Below are positions 1 through 8,501 of a stretch of 64,000 nt of DNA, in pieces. The stretch is from Holophagae bacterium (GTDB lineage: Bacteria; Acidobacteriota; Holophagae; Acanthopleuribacterales; Acanthopleuribacteraceae). The position numbers and the translations under genes are program-made. Location of the stretch: positions 62,001 to 126,000 of the forward strand of contig JAUIFE010000013.1 in the NCBI GenBank assembly GCA_030429565.1, written 5' to 3'. The notes beneath the pieces were generated by a model. That model was not told the DNA's origin and did no database searches. It saw nothing but the letters and a program-made list of their open reading frames with translations. How positions within the stretch are numbered: position 1 is the first letter of the stretch; each line of letters begins with the position of its first letter.

Positions 1-61
1 CCCAGAGTGAGTCGGTTGCGAAGGCGCCGGCAAATATCTTCGGAATGATGAGGTTTGATCC

Positions 62-1144
62 TTGGCGGGAACCCAAAAGTGCGTACTGCGGATTCATTAC
101 AACACGGGCTGGGACCATCGCATCACCGTGCGCGGGGATCGTCATCCTCTCAATTGGGAAAGTGGCGTAGACGCGATTTGGGGTGAAGGCGACATTTGGA
201 CCTACACTTGGGAAACCGATCAACCTGGCGCGATTGCCTTTAAAGTGTTGTTCGATGATGAAACTTGGGCACAGGGTGGGAATGGTTATATTCGGCCTGG
301 CGAAACACTGGATGTTTACCCCTACTTCTTTCATACCGCCGGTTCCATTGATCAAATCCACCACTTTGACACCCCGATTCACATCTACAAGCCGCCCAGC
401 TATCACGAAAACTATGCCAAGGCTTATCCGGTTATTTACATCCATGACGGCCAAAATTTATTCGATCCTGAGTTTGCTTTCGGCGGCCGTACTTGGAGTG
501 TGGATCAGGCGATTAATCGCATGCTTGGCGAAGGGCTCATGGACGAGGTCATCGCTGTCGGCGTTTTTAATCGGGGTGCCGGCCGGCTCAACGATTACAC
601 CCCTTCGTTTGATCCTAACTTCTTGGGTATTGGCGCTGGTGGTGGCGCCAATCAGTATGCCGACTTTTTGATTAACGAAATCAAACCTTTTATTGATACC
701 GAGTTTCGAACACTGCCTCAGCCCCGTCATACCGGATTGATGGGCGCTTCACTCGGTGGTTTGGTGTCGCTTTACATCGCGCGGCGCTGGCCCTTTGTTT
801 TTTCGAAGGTGGCCAGTCTGTCGAGCTCATTTTGGTGGAATAACCGCAATCTGTTACAGGACGTGGTGCAATCCAACAAATTTGTGCCGCTTAAAATTTA
901 TCTCGACGTGGGTACCCAGAACGATGGATTGCCGGAAACCCGCGCCATGTACCAGGCGCTGATTCAACTAGGCTATCGGCCGGGCACCGATTTGTTTTAT
1001 TTTGTCGCCCACCAACATGCACACAACGAAACGTTTTGGGGTCGGCGGGTCCACCTACCGCTGCGGTTACTTTATCCCGCTTGGAGTACTTTTGCGCCTG
1101 ATCCCGTGCACCAAAATCCCGAGCCGGCCGCCCACGTTGGTTAG
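62..1144 (+). CDS. Putative esterase with N-terminal starch-binding-like domain
   Basis: An alpha/beta-hydrolase of the esterase D type (PF00756), 360 residues. The first ~95 residues resemble a CBM20/CBM48 beta-sandwich (aromatic-rich, with a conserved-looking W-x-Y-T-W stretch), and the hydrolase fold begins near the PVIYIHDGQ strand. The nucleophile elbow G-A-S-L-G-G places the catalytic Ser at residue 230; an acid in DVGTQND and a His in the HAHNE segment could complete the triad. There is no signal peptide, so it is probably cytoplasmic. The frame has an in-frame stop at 56-58, so the TTG at 62 is the first usable start; a GAGG at 50-53 sits 8 bases upstream. The substrate is not readable from sequence; an ester of a sugar or siderophore-like compound is possible. 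A hairpin with a T-run follows at 1281-1309. Confidence 0.85.
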   Translation: MAGTQKCVLRIHYNTGWDHRITVRGDRHPLNWESGVDAIWGEGDIWTYTWETDQPGAIAFKVLFDDETWAQGGNGYIRPGETLDVYPYFFHTAGSIDQIHHFDTPIHIYKPPSYHENYAKAYPVIYIHDGQNLFDPEFAFGGRTWSVDQAINRMLGEGLMDEVIAVGVFNRGAGRLNDYTPSFDPNFLGIGAGGGANQYADFLINEIKPFIDTEFRTLPQPRHTGLMGASLGGLVSLYIARRWPFVFSKVASLSSSFWWNNRNLLQDVVQSNKFVPLKIYLDVGTQNDGLPETRAMYQALIQLGYRPGTDLFYFVAHQHAHNETFWGRRVHLPLRLLYPAWSTFAPDPVHQNPEPAAHVG

Positions 1145-1447
1145 ATCGATGGAAAACGTGGTTTTTTATTGGCGGGTCGCTTCTTTTTTGAGAGATTATC
1201 TTTGACTCTTTGACAAGCAATACACCGGTTGGTTTGGATCGGTTGAAGGGGAGGGAATAATGGCTGCGATTGGGGCCATCCATGCCGACGGCATGTTTTG
1301 GCTTTTTTTCAAGCACGACCAGTGACGCGGCACGGATCATCACGGACGCCTTTGTCCACCCTTACCAAGGGTTAGCTGTTAAACTCGTGTTAAGCTTTCC
1401 CATAAATCGCCTCAGAAAAGTTCAAGTTACGTGTGGTTGGGTCAAAC
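1145..1447. other. Intergenic region, no gene seen
   Basis: About 300 bases between the esterase and the decarboxylase. It holds the hairpin/T-run at 1281-1309. A TTGACA at 1210-1215 has no matching -10 at 17 bp. I see no other signal. Confidence 0.6.
1281..1309 (+). terminator. Probable rho-independent terminator
   Basis: A 6-bp stem (CATGCC/GGCATG, loop GAC) is followed by TTTTGGC and then seven T residues. It lies 137 bases after the esterase stop and before the decarboxylase start. Confidence 0.45.
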
Positions 1448-3484
1448 ATGATGGATCTAGGCTTTTTACACCCCTTTTTTTTGGGGCCCAAGGCGGAGAA
1501 CCAGGAATTTTTTGAGCAGTTTTTGCTCGAATTCCTTCGGGATCACGCATACTGGCGCAAAAATTTTCACCCAGCCGACGGCAACGTGGTGCCGACTTCC
1601 GCACCATACCGTGACCACTATTTACAGTTTATTGCTGCGATGCGTAAGGAACTGCAAGAGCTCAGTGCCGAGCTCAAAAATGCAGCACCTTTTTACAGCC
1701 CCCGTTACATCGGGCACATGAATTCCGATTTGTTGCTGCCAGGCGTGATCGCAGAATTCATGACCATGATGTACAACCCCAACAATGTTGCAGGTGAAGC
1801 CGGACCGGCGACGGTGCCGCGCGAGCTCGAGGTCGGTTGGCAATTGGCGCGTATGTTTGGTTACAACACGGATCCTGAAATGGGAACCACCGCATGGGGT
1901 CACTTAACCTCGGGCGGAACCATTGCCAACTACGAGGGCATTTGGAATTTTCGCGAAGTGAAATTTTACCCCATAGCACTCGCCGAGGCGGCGCGTGAGA
2001 TGGGTTTTGACTTTGAAACCGTTGGTCCCGAGCGCCGCAATCTCTCCACCTACAGTAAATGGGAGTTGGTCAACTTTTCAGTAGCGGATACGGTTGAACT
2101 TTTGGCCGCCGCCAAGCAGCAGATCACCGCCTCTGGTATGAAACCCAACGATGTGAAGCGGTTTAAAAACACCATTGATCGTGAAACGCTGGTTGGCTTG
2201 GGCGGTGCCGCCTTTTTTGCCAAACACCAGGAGATTCCCCCACCAAAGGTGATTGTGCCGATTACAGCGCATTATTCGTGGGATAAAGCGCTGAAAATCT
2301 TAGGGCTCGGTTTAAATAATCTGGTTTTGGTGAAGACCGACAAAAAAATGCGGTTGCGCATCGACCATTTTGAAAGTTTGGTGGCGCAGTTTGAGCAAGA
2401 ACAGGTTCCGGTTTTAGCGGCGGTTGGCGTACTGGGTACTACGGAATTTAGTTCCATCGACCCCATCGATGAAATGGTGGAAATTCGCGAGGACGCCTAT
2501 GATCGCGGCTTCTATTTTGGCTTGCATATCGATGCCGCTTGGGGCGGGTACATGTGTTCTCTGTTCCGCCGCGAGGAAACCAACCAATTTTGCGAACGGG
2601 AGGAAGTGCGCGAAGATTTGCGTTACTTTCCGTCACAGGAAACCTACGATGCCTTTAAAGCGGTCGCCGACTCGGACAGCATCACCGTTGACCCGCACAA
2701 GTTAGGGTATCTTCCGTACCCCTGTGGTGCCTTTGTGGCGCGCAATATGGGGGTGATCGATTTCATTAGCCAAAAGGCGAGTTATCTTTACGACATTAAA
2801 GACGACCGGAGCCATAAAAGCCAAATTGAGAAGTTGATCAATCTAGGCCAGTTTATCCTCGAAGGTTCGAAGCCTGGCTGTGCGGCAGCGGCGGCCTATG
2901 TCACCCACCGCGTGGTGCCCTTGAACAAACACCATTTCGGGCGCTTGGTGAAAGTCACTATTAAGCAGTGTGAATATTTCTATGCCAAAATTACGGCTCT
3001 TGCTGCTGAATTAGAGAAAAAAGTTCTGATTAAAATACCTTTTTTCCCAGAAACCAACATCATTTGTTTTGCCGTGAACGTCAAGGGCAACGACCAGTTG
3101 GCGTTGATGAACTTCTTTGGGCGACGGGTGTTTGAAAGACTTAAGATTAATCGTTTTAAGCCGCTGCAAATGAAAGAGTTTATTGGCTCTTATACCAGTT
3201 TGGTGAAAGGCAAAATAAGCGATGAACTGGCCGAAGAAGTGCTGGGCGACCTTGAAATTAATAGTGAGACCTTTGTGGTGGATGTGGTTGATCAGCAACG
3301 TGAAGCCGACCATATTTTCTTGTTCCGCCACTCCCTGATGAGCCCCTGGCTGTTGCATCGCTGGGAAGGTCGTAATTACATCGATCGTTATGTGGATTAT
3401 CTGCGGGAACTGATCGAAGATGAATTGGTGAAACTCTCAAAAAGTAGACCGATGGAAAAGAAAGTGCCCAAAGCAGATGACTGA
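1448..3484 (+). CDS. Group II PLP-dependent amino-acid decarboxylase, tyrosine-decarboxylase-like (long form)
   Basis: A 678-residue pyridoxal-phosphate decarboxylase (PF00282). The PLP-stacking His (HYSW, H275), the pyridine-nitrogen Asp (HIDAAWGG, D362) and the Schiff-base Lys (DPHK, K418) are all present, so it should be active. The length and the HYSW-KAL motif resemble bacterial tyrosine decarboxylases (~620 aa) more than the ~490-residue enzymes elsewhere in this window. It would convert an aromatic or acidic L-amino acid to an amine plus CO2 in the cytoplasm. An upstream in-frame GTG at 1433 exists, but two adjacent ATGs at 1448 and 1451 are better starts; the Shine-Dalgarno is weak. 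No transporter or antiporter is adjacent, so an acid-resistance role is not supported. It converges on fdhD with only 24 bases between stops. It is one of three such decarboxylases here. Confidence 0.92.
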   Translation: MMDLGFLHPFFLGPKAENQEFFEQFLLEFLRDHAYWRKNFHPADGNVVPTSAPYRDHYLQFIAAMRKELQELSAELKNAAPFYSPRYIGHMNSDLLLPGVIAEFMTMMYNPNNVAGEAGPATVPRELEVGWQLARMFGYNTDPEMGTTAWGHLTSGGTIANYEGIWNFREVKFYPIALAEAAREMGFDFETVGPERRNLSTYSKWELVNFSVADTVELLAAAKQQITASGMKPNDVKRFKNTIDRETLVGLGGAAFFAKHQEIPPPKVIVPITAHYSWDKALKILGLGLNNLVLVKTDKKMRLRIDHFESLVAQFEQEQVPVLAAVGVLGTTEFSSIDPIDEMVEIREDAYDRGFYFGLHIDAAWGGYMCSLFRREETNQFCEREEVREDLRYFPSQETYDAFKAVADSDSITVDPHKLGYLPYPCGAFVARNMGVIDFISQKASYLYDIKDDRSHKSQIEKLINLGQFILEGSKPGCAAAAAYVTHRVVPLNKHHFGRLVKVTIKQCEYFYAKITALAAELEKKVLIKIPFFPETNIICFAVNVKGNDQLALMNFFGRRVFERLKINRFKPLQMKEFIGSYTSLVKGKISDELAEEVLGDLEINSETFVVDVVDQQREADHIFLFRHSLMSPWLLHRWEGRNYIDRYVDYLRELIEDELVKLSKSRPMEKKVPKADD

Positions 3485-3508
3485 GGTGGTGATAGTCGGC
3501 GCATGGGG

Positions 3509-4375
3509 TTAGAAAAGAATGCGCTTGGCACCGTGGTAGATATTCATGCGGTCCGGTTTGAGAAAACCGATGAGGGTCATGTCGATATCTTTGGCCAATT
3601 CGACAGCCAAACTGCTTGGCGCACCGATTGCCGCCAAAATGCGAATGCCGGCTAAACCCGCCTTCTGAACGAGTTCAAAGGAAACACGACCGCTGAGCAG
3701 CAGTAATTGATCGTGGGCGGGCAGGGTGCCGTCGCGAAATGCGGCGCCGATGAGTTTGTCGAGTGCGTTGTGGCGGCCGACATCTTCATACAGGGATAGC
3801 AAGCGACCTTCCTGATCAAACAGCCCGCAGGCATGTAAACCACCGGTCTGTTGGAAATCAGCCTGGCTGTCATGTAACCGGCGCGGGAGTTGGTGGAGGC
3901 GGTCGGCACGGAAGCGAAGTGTGCTGGGTTGTTGCGGCGGCATCCGTTGCACCAGGTTCTCGCGGGTGATTTTGCCACAGACGCCGCAACTGGAACTGGT
4001 AAAGACGTGACGACTTAGCTGTTGCGGATCGAAAATTTTGCCGGCGCGTAAAACGACGTCGATCCGATTGCAATCCGCAATATCGCGGGCGGCGAGGGTG
4101 GCGGGCCAGTCAATATCGTCTGGGTGTTGCAGGAGCGATTCACTGAACAAGAAACCGACGGCTAGGGCAAGATCCTGGCCGGGAGTGCGCATGGTAACCG
4201 CGACATTATGCGTGACGGTTAGCGATTCGTCTTGCGTGACAATACGAATATCAAGGGGCTCTTCGACGGCGATATGATCAGGGACTTCGGTGGTTTGGTT
4301 CGCCTTGCATTTTAAGAGGGCAACGGCGGTGGTGGCGTTTGTCGCCGGACCGGCATTCTCGTTGGATGACGTCAA
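3509..4375 (-). CDS. fdhD: Formate dehydrogenase accessory sulfurtransferase FdhD
   Basis: FdhD (PF02634), 288 residues, transfers sulfur from the cysteine desulfurase IscS to the molybdenum/tungsten bis-MGD cofactor of formate dehydrogenases. The conserved C-G-V-C pair (C130, C133) that carries the persulfide is present, followed by the family signatures LYEDVGRHNALDK and SGRVSFELVQKA. The start is a TTG at 4375 with GAGG four bases upstream; the first ~25 residues are low-complexity, so the true start could lie further in. It sits 89 bases downstream of the receiver-kinase gene on the same strand, so co-transcription is possible. No formate dehydrogenase subunit is in the window, so its client must be encoded elsewhere. 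Confidence 0.93.
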   Translation of the reverse strand: MTSSNENAGPATNATTAVALLKCKANQTTEVPDHIAVEEPLDIRIVTQDESLTVTHNVAVTMRTPGQDLALAVGFLFSESLLQHPDDIDWPATLAARDIADCNRIDVVLRAGKIFDPQQLSRHVFTSSSCGVCGKITRENLVQRMPPQQPSTLRFRADRLHQLPRRLHDSQADFQQTGGLHACGLFDQEGRLLSLYEDVGRHNALDKLIGAAFRDGTLPAHDQLLLLSGRVSFELVQKAGLAGIRILAAIGAPSSLAVELAKDIDMTLIGFLKPDRMNIYHGAKRILF

Positions 4376-4464
4376 AAGAACCTCGTCAACAGTTAGCGAC
4401 GGCGTAGAATCGCCGCATTCGTAGCGCTGTGTGTGAGTGGTGAACGGTGCCGGCTAGGCGTGTT

Positions 4465-5706
4465 CTAGGATTTGGCGACCGTGTGCAGTGCTTCGGAAAG
4501 TTCGAGCGCCGATTGGTAACGTTCGCTTTGTTGTCGCGCCATGGCCTTGAGGCAAATGTTCTCTAAGTTTTCGGCAATCGAGTCGCGCACGAGACGGGGG
4601 GCGCGCGGTTCTTGATTGAGCTTTTGCCATAAGACGCGGATCGGGGTGCCGTTGAATGGGGCGACGCCTGTTAGTGCTTCGTACAAAATGACGCCCAGCG
4701 AATAAATGTCGCTGCGGTTATCGATCGTGCCGTAGCCGGGATCAACCTGTTCCGGTGCCATGTATTCGGGCGTGCCGAGGATATCACCGGTGCGCGTCAG
4801 CTTCTCTTCTTCACCCTCAAGTTTGGCCAGGCCAAAATCCATCAAGTGTGGCTCGCTTTCCGCATCGACCATGATATTGGATGGTTTTAAGTCGCGATGA
4901 ATGATGCCCTTACAATGGGTTGCATAGAGGGCGGATGCGACCTTCGCCGAGATGAGCGCAATTTCTTTATCATCGTGGTCGGCGTCGCCAAACCATTCGG
5001 ACAGGTTGTTGCCCTCAATGTAGTCCATGGCGTAATAGTTCTGTGGCGATTGACCGATTTCGTAAACATTAAGGATGTTGGGATGTTTTATTTTGGCAAT
5101 GGCGCGTGCTTCACGGGTAAAGCGTTCTATTTGGTTGGTGGTCAGCTCATTGCCGGGCAAAACCACTTTTAGCGCGACAATCCGGTCAAGTAAGGTGTCG
5201 TAAGCCTTATAAACAGCGCCCATTCCGCCTTGGCCAATCTTTTCGCGGATTTCGTAATGACGAAACTTTTCATCGGGATTGAAGGAATAGGTGTACTTCG
5301 AAGAAGAAACACTCGAATATTCACTTTTTTGGCTGAGTTGCGCACGAATCCGGGCTAGGGCAACGGGGAAATCGACCGGCTTTACAATGTAATCGTTGGC
5401 ACCCAAACCCAGCGCTTCTACGATATCTTGGCTGTCCGATTTAGAGGTAACCATGATGATCGGGAGTTCACTTTTTGAATACTTGCGTCGCGCTTCTTTA
5501 AGGACGTCAAGCCCGTCGACTTCCGGCATCATAATGTCTAAGAGAACGAGGTCGAAGTGACTTCTGAAAATCAGATCAATCGCGTCACGGCCGTTGTTCA
5601 CGCATACGGTTTCCAGGCCTTTGCGATTGAGTCGCCGGGAAAGGACCTCTAAATTGCCGGGATTGTCGTCCACGACAAGTATCTTCCCTTTGAGTTGTTC
5701 TTTCAC
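4465..5706 (-). CDS. Response-regulator receiver domain fused to Ser/Thr protein kinase
   Basis: A 413-residue cytoplasmic fusion. Residues 7-125 form a CheY-like receiver: acidic pair D13/D14, phospho-acceptor D57 in VLLDIMMP, a Thr in MVTSKSD and the Lys of IVKPVD. Residues ~151-405 form a Hanks-type kinase: glycine loop GQGGMGAVY, Lys in ALKVV, catalytic HRDLKPSN and DFGLAK. The receiver probably gates kinase activity, which would link a histidine kinase to Ser/Thr phosphorylation; that is inference. There is no transmembrane segment and no sensor domain. Translation starts at GTG 5706 with a weak Shine-Dalgarno. No cognate histidine kinase is adjacent. fdhD follows 89 bases downstream on the same strand. 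Confidence 0.93.
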   Translation of the reverse strand: MKEQLKGKILVVDDNPGNLEVLSRRLNRKGLETVCVNNGRDAIDLIFRSHFDLVLLDIMMPEVDGLDVLKEARRKYSKSELPIIMVTSKSDSQDIVEALGLGANDYIVKPVDFPVALARIRAQLSQKSEYSSVSSSKYTYSFNPDEKFRHYEIREKIGQGGMGAVYKAYDTLLDRIVALKVVLPGNELTTNQIERFTREARAIAKIKHPNILNVYEIGQSPQNYYAMDYIEGNNLSEWFGDADHDDKEIALISAKVASALYATHCKGIIHRDLKPSNIMVDAESEPHLMDFGLAKLEGEEEKLTRTGDILGTPEYMAPEQVDPGYGTIDNRSDIYSLGVILYEALTGVAPFNGTPIRVLWQKLNQEPRAPRLVRDSIAENLENICLKAMARQQSERYQSALELSEALHTVAKS

Positions 5707-6300
5707 GTAAAACCCGCAGTTATGGAACTCACCAATGTCCTAAGACGCCAATCCAGGATCATCATTTGGTTAAGGAGTCAATCTTTCTAAGATTAAACGA
5801 CATATCAGAGGAATAATCAATCGAGGATTGCAAGAAAGCGGGACGGGGTCTATTTGACGGCGTGTTCACTTTTGCGGTGTGTGAGGATCTTGGTCGGCGA
5901 TCATTACCCATCAGCGGTTTCGGGTTTGGACCTCGGCTTCCTGGGCGTGGCTACTCAGGACGGTAGGTTGAGGTTGCATCCCAAGGGTTTGGGCGGCAAC
6001 GGCGTCTTCCAGCCCTCGCTTGTCTCGAAAACTTGGCTCGGCTGTTCACCAGTTGCACCTGGCTGGGGTAGAATGCTGCGTCGCGGGTCTATTCTGCGCG
6101 TGATTCGGCCTGTTTTGACTGTCGGCCATCCGTGCTGCAGTGTGCGCGACGGCTTGTCTTCTTCGCGAAACCGCATACAAGTGCATGATGGTTCTCTCAA
6201 TACAGACCCGTGAAGATTTGGCTTGATCCCCCTTGTTACCAGGTAGCTACACCTGCCGCCAAAACCGCCGCCGCCGGCTGGAAAATTAGGACACATACTG
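5707..6300. other. Intergenic region between divergent genes
   Basis: About 590 bases separate the divergent receiver-kinase and hydrolase-like genes. The AT-rich 5740-5830 part holds the possible minus-strand promoter. Open frames on both strands (5854-6213 plus, 5955-6296 minus) overlap each other and show no domain or coding character, so I do not call them. Confidence 0.55.
5792..5820 (-). promoter_or_regulatory. Possible sigma-70-type promoter for the receiver-kinase gene
   Basis: Read on the minus strand: TTGATT, 17-bp spacer, TTTAAT, about 85 bases upstream of the GTG start. It matches consensus at 4/6 and 5/6 positions. This is suggestive only, because AT-rich intergenic DNA gives such matches by chance. 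Confidence 0.3.
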
Positions 6301-7365
6301 TTGCTAGAGACCCTTCAAAAAGTTGGTGCGTACCTCTTTGGTTTTTTGTTTATTTTTGGGATGGTGGGTTCCACCGTGCTGTTTGTTTGGGATGGTCGCA
6401 ACAATGCCTACTACCGCCCAGATCAGGATTTGGACGCCCGTATTGCACGCTTAAATTTAGAGGGGGATCTTGCGATTGCAGTGGCGCGTTTCCCGCAAAA
6501 CAAATTCGCCAAAATCATTTACCAACGCGAATGGTCAAAGACAAAGACTGACAATGGGCCGCTGCTGTTCCCTTTGGACCAGTTGGATGGCGTGTTTCGC
6601 ACTCAGGCGGCCCTGATTTTGGTTGATCGCGGCCTGTTGGCCTTGGATGCACCGATCACCCAGGTTCTCATCGCATTGCCCGAACAGTTCAATGGTGTGA
6701 CCCTCGCCCATCTTTTGTCCCATTCCTCCGGACTGGCAGGGTCTTGGCAAGAGGGTCTTGAGCCGGTGGGGACGGTCGGGAGTGCCGGTCGATATGCCCA
6801 AGCTAACGATCAGTTGGTCGATCAAATGATTGAGGCGGTCAGCAAGCAACCGGCGCCTAACTTTATTCAAGAAAATATCGTCGCTGAATTGGAAATGGGT
6901 TGTACCGAATACCGCGAGGCGGAGCAACGTTGGTATAGCTGTGTTGAGGACGTGATGAATTGGGAGCTTGATTTGTACCGGCGCAATTTAATCAAGTTGC
7001 AAACGTACCTGAGAGCATTCAAGAAAGTGCCTTTGGCGGATGGTTCGTTAGGTCGTTTTGCATTGGGCTGGTATCCCTTTGAATACGGTGGTTTTCGCGT
7101 GGAAGAAGCACCACTTGATGATGGAACGAACCACAGTATTTTGCGTTTTTCCGAGCGTGCATTCAGCTTGGTTGTTTTGAGCAATATCCCGCGCGAAGAG
7201 CTCGATGCGCGACAAATTGCACGGGAAGTCGGGCTGATTTATATGGAACGTGAAATGCCCTACCCGGACCGAATCGATCCTCGCTTCCCAGTGTTGGGAG
7301 AACGCGTGGGTGAGACGCAAAGCGCCAAGAATACTGAGCGCGCCGCGACGCATGGCGCGGAGTGA
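6301..7365 (+). CDS. Membrane-anchored serine beta-lactamase-like protein, catalytically degenerate
   Basis: A 354-residue member of the beta-lactamase/transpeptidase-like family (PF00144). Residues ~8-30 form one hydrophobic segment that should anchor the rest outside the inner membrane. The fold is recognisable from LLFPLDQLDGVFRTQAAL, LLALDAPITQ and the signature HLLSHSSGL. The SxxK box that should hold the nucleophile reads Q-L-D-G (Q94 to G97), the YxN box reads Y-A-Q, and no HxG/KTG box is visible near the C-terminus. It is therefore probably a pseudoenzyme with a binding or structural role. The start is a TTG at 6301 with TTAGGA nine bases upstream. The C-terminal ~40 residues are polar and probably disordered. 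It stands alone. Confidence 0.75.
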   Translation: MLETLQKVGAYLFGFLFIFGMVGSTVLFVWDGRNNAYYRPDQDLDARIARLNLEGDLAIAVARFPQNKFAKIIYQREWSKTKTDNGPLLFPLDQLDGVFRTQAALILVDRGLLALDAPITQVLIALPEQFNGVTLAHLLSHSSGLAGSWQEGLEPVGTVGSAGRYAQANDQLVDQMIEAVSKQPAPNFIQENIVAELEMGCTEYREAEQRWYSCVEDVMNWELDLYRRNLIKLQTYLRAFKKVPLADGSLGRFALGWYPFEYGGFRVEEAPLDDGTNHSILRFSERAFSLVVLSNIPREELDARQIAREVGLIYMEREMPYPDRIDPRFPVLGERVGETQSAKNTERAATHGAE

Positions 7366-7829
7366 AGGCGGCGTTTGCGGTCGCTAGGTGCGTTATTGAT
7401 GCACCTGAGATGGGTGTGGTGGAACGGTCTTTGAGTTAGGCCGTTCTTGCCGACGTTGGGTGAATCCGAAAAGGCCCGATCTGCCGAGGGTGTTTTGTGT
7501 TCGGTGAGTCTGCCGAAGCCGGAGGGCCCAATTGCCAAGATCCCGCTGGTTTCAACATGGTGCGTTTCTCGTGTGGGTAAAGAACCCGTTTTAAGGAAAA
7601 GAGGTTGGCGGATCAGTTCCGCATCGGCAGGTGACAATACAGGGTTCCGTATACTTCTGCCGGTTTGTCCTTGTCGGCTAAGTGAGGCCGGCGCAAGACC
7701 CCCTAGCTCCGTTGCTGAGTTTCATTTGTGAAACCGGAATTAGGTAGGGGTGATCCTCGGCATAGGCCAAGGCGGCTGCTGTGTTGGGTATTGGGCTTGA
7801 ACGAAATGGCGGCGGGCGACAGCCGGCGC
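7366..7829. other. Intergenic region, no gene seen
   Basis: About 460 bases between convergent genes. A small hairpin (AGGTGC/GCACCT, 7386-7406) lies just after the hydrolase-like gene but lacks a T-run. Short open frames on both strands look like noise. Confidence 0.55.
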
Positions 7830-8501
7830 TTAAGGAAATAGTAATTCCCAAAGCTTGGCGGCGCCGACGGATAAACCGACAAGCATGCTCAAACCCACCA
7901 CGACCCATACGAGTAGTAATAGCAGCTCTTTTTTGATGTTGGTTTGGTCTTGGGCATGCATGGTTATTTTTTGTTGCTCAAACTGTTTGAGGATGGCCTG
8001 AACCTGTGCATCTTTTTGGTCTTTGGGGCGTTGTTCGAGTTTTTCGAGCTCGTCCTGTGATGAAACGATAGCTCCGCTGGTTTTTTTTGAGGCGTCGCGT
8101 TGGTGAACGCGTTGTGTTTCGGAGGAAAGATGGGTGGGCGTGGTACCAGTGTGATGAGCGTGGTATTCAGGACGTTGGAGGGGGGGGCGTTGGTCGGGTA
8201 GCGCATGGCGTTGTTTTTGGTTCTCTGGCGAATGCGTTGGGTCGGTGCCCGACACTAAAGGCTGCGCTGGATTTGGACGGGGCCTTTGGGGCGCAGTTCG
8301 GTGGGGATCGTCTGGGTTGGTGACACGACGCTTGGGAGGGGGCGTGCGTTGGGTGACCGAACCGTTTGGAAGCGACTGAAGTAACTTTTTGCGGAGCTCT
8401 GGGTCCAGCGATGTGAGTGTCTCTCGCAAAAAGGCAAGTCGATGGTGAACCGGAATGGCCCTGAAAATTTCTTTGAGGAGCGTGTCATTTGGATCGGTCA
8501 A
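7830..8501 (-). CDS. Hypothetical protein with disordered middle and C-terminal membrane anchor
   Basis: I do not recognise the 223-residue product. The N-terminal ~50 residues look helical (LLKEIFRAIP, LAFLRETL, LRKKLLQSL). Residues ~50-150 are rich in Pro, His, Gln, Arg and Thr and are probably disordered. A charged, coiled-coil-like stretch follows (EKLEQRPKDQKDAQ). One strong hydrophobic segment (LLLLLVWVVVGLSMLVGLSV) ends nine residues before the C-terminus, so the topology resembles a tail-anchored protein with its bulk in the cytoplasm. The start is TTG 8501 with a good GGGAGG eight bases upstream, which is the best evidence that the gene is real. It has no operon partner. Confidence 0.7.
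   Translation of the reverse strand: MTDPNDTLLKEIFRAIPVHHRLAFLRETLTSLDPELRKKLLQSLPNGSVTQRTPPPKRRVTNPDDPHRTAPQRPRPNPAQPLVSGTDPTHSPENQKQRHALPDQRPPLQRPEYHAHHTGTTPTHLSSETQRVHQRDASKKTSGAIVSSQDELEKLEQRPKDQKDAQVQAILKQFEQQKITMHAQDQTNIKKELLLLLVWVVVGLSMLVGLSVGAAKLWELLFP

Noticed and set aside
1210..1238. TTGACA as a sigma-70 promoter before the first decarboxylase
   Set aside because: There is no acceptable -10 hexamer at 16-18 bp.
5854..6296. Overlapping plus and minus frames of ~115 codons
   Set aside because: They oppose each other, have no ribosome site, and have no recognisable domain or coding-like composition.
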